This document shows positions 5,295 to 5,797 of a stretch of 5,797 nt of DNA, in pieces. A program made the translations under genes and the position numbers. The stretch comes from Helicobacteraceae bacterium (GTDB lineage: Bacteria > Campylobacterota > Campylobacteria > Campylobacterales > Sulfurimonadaceae). The notes under the pieces were generated by a model. That model had not been told where the DNA came from and did not search any database. It saw only the letters and a program-made list of their open reading frames with translations. Where the stretch lies: the NCBI GenBank assembly GCA_027084065.1, contig JALWLR010000094.1, positions 1 to 5,797 of the forward strand, read 5' to 3'. Within the stretch, counting starts at the first letter, position 1; each line of letters starts with the position of its first letter.

Positions 5295-5797
5295 TACTCA
5301 AACTGACTCACACGTTCACTAGGCGGTAAAAACGACAAAAGTTTCGCTTCGAGCGCACGGGGCGCATCGCCTGACTGGATAGACATAATGCCCTCTAAAA
5401 TCATCGTCTTTACCAATGTTTCATCTTTATCGCGAATACCCAAAATATTGGCAATCGGTGCTCCAAAAATATTCCCGATCATCGCACCGTACATCGTCGT
5501 AAGGAGTGCGACCGCCATCGAAGGACCAATGGCAGATGGGTCTGCCATGTTCAAAAGCATCGCAACCAAACCAATGAGTGTACCAATCATCCCCATGGCT
5601 CCGGCAAGCCCGGCCCATTGACTGAAGATGGAACCATGAACGGCATGACGCTCGGCAGTTTGCTCCATCTCAATTTCTAAAAGCTCGCGAATCATATCGG
5701 GTTCATTCCCGTCAATCGCCATCGAAAGACCCTTTTTCAAAAACTCGTTTGGTTCGTTGTTGACATCTCCTTCAAGTGCCAAAATGCCATCTTTTCT
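5294..5797 (-). CDS. motA: Flagellar stator protein MotA (PomA-like); 5'-truncated by window edge
   Basis: The A subunit of the stator, whose pentamer pushes on the rotor protein FliG. The frame is open to the window edge (167 codons visible), so the TTG at 5782 is not the start and roughly 87-89 residues, with TM1 and TM2, are missing. The first visible residues, RKDGILALE, supply the counterparts of E. coli Arg90 and Glu98, the charged residues that contact FliG. Next come the cytoplasmic loop, TM3 (about 60-84 of the fragment: AMGMIGTLIGLVAML) and TM4 (about 95-119: AVALLTTMYGA), with the conserved proline in APIANIL. Thr73 in TM3 aligns with PomA Thr158, where proton-type MotA usually has alanine; Thr100/Thr101 match the PomA TM4 threonines. 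This supports sodium coupling by family comparison, not proof. Gly66 replaces the conserved TM3 proline (Pro173 in E. coli). The gene ends in VSQFE and overlaps motB by one base. Confidence 0.94.
   Translation of the reverse strand, partial: RKDGILALEGDVNNEPNEFLKKGLSMAIDGNEPDMIRELLEIEMEQTAERHAVHGSIFSQWAGLAGAMGMIGTLIGLVAMLLNMADPSAIGPSMAVALLTTMYGAMIGNIFGAPIANILGIRDKDETLVKTMILEGIMSIQSGDAPRALEAKLLSFLPPSERVSQFE

Noticed and set aside
5780..5782. TTG at 5782 as the start of motA
   Set aside because: The upstream in-frame codons encode RKDGI, part of the conserved MotA loop; the gene continues past the window.

Overview
The window is a gene-dense piece of bacterial chromosome with seven protein-coding genes and essentially no spacer DNA; the longest gap between genes is 10 bases. 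It most resembles the Campylobacterota (Epsilonproteobacteria). The pyrD-M16 peptidase pair is, from memory, the order in Helicobacter and Campylobacter, the MotA C-terminus (SQFE) recalls H. pylori MotA, and the TrmA, FliP and stator sequences fit a motile, possibly marine or sulfur-oxidising member. A genus cannot be named from this sequence.

There are two converging blocks. The left block (1-2065, + strand) holds the 3' part of pyrD (class 2 dihydroorotate dehydrogenase, pyrimidine synthesis), joined by an ATGA overlap to a complete gene for an exported M16 zinc peptidase. The right block (5797 down to 2062, - strand) reads motA (5' end beyond the window), motB, fliP, trmA and a gene for a periplasmic coiled-coil/SH3-like protein. 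Its junctions are TAATG, ATGA, a 10-base gap and ATGA, so it looks like one operon whose promoter lies outside the window.

The blocks meet tail to tail and share the four bases TTAA as their two stop codons. A hairpin followed by a T-tract just past the peptidase stop, inside the 3' end of the opposing gene, is the best candidate terminator for the left transcript.

Functionally, the right operon combines a flagellar stator pair of PomA/PomB (sodium-motor) character, a core protein of the flagellar export gate, a tRNA m5U54 methyltransferase and an unrecognised envelope protein. Points worth a second look are a complete four-cysteine, RlmD-type Fe-S motif in the TrmA-like enzyme, a Pro-to-Gly change at a normally conserved position in MotA, and the envelope protein at the end of the motility operon. 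I found no RNA genes, mobile elements, CRISPR arrays or defence genes, and no clearly new system; most of the window is ordinary housekeeping and motility sequence.
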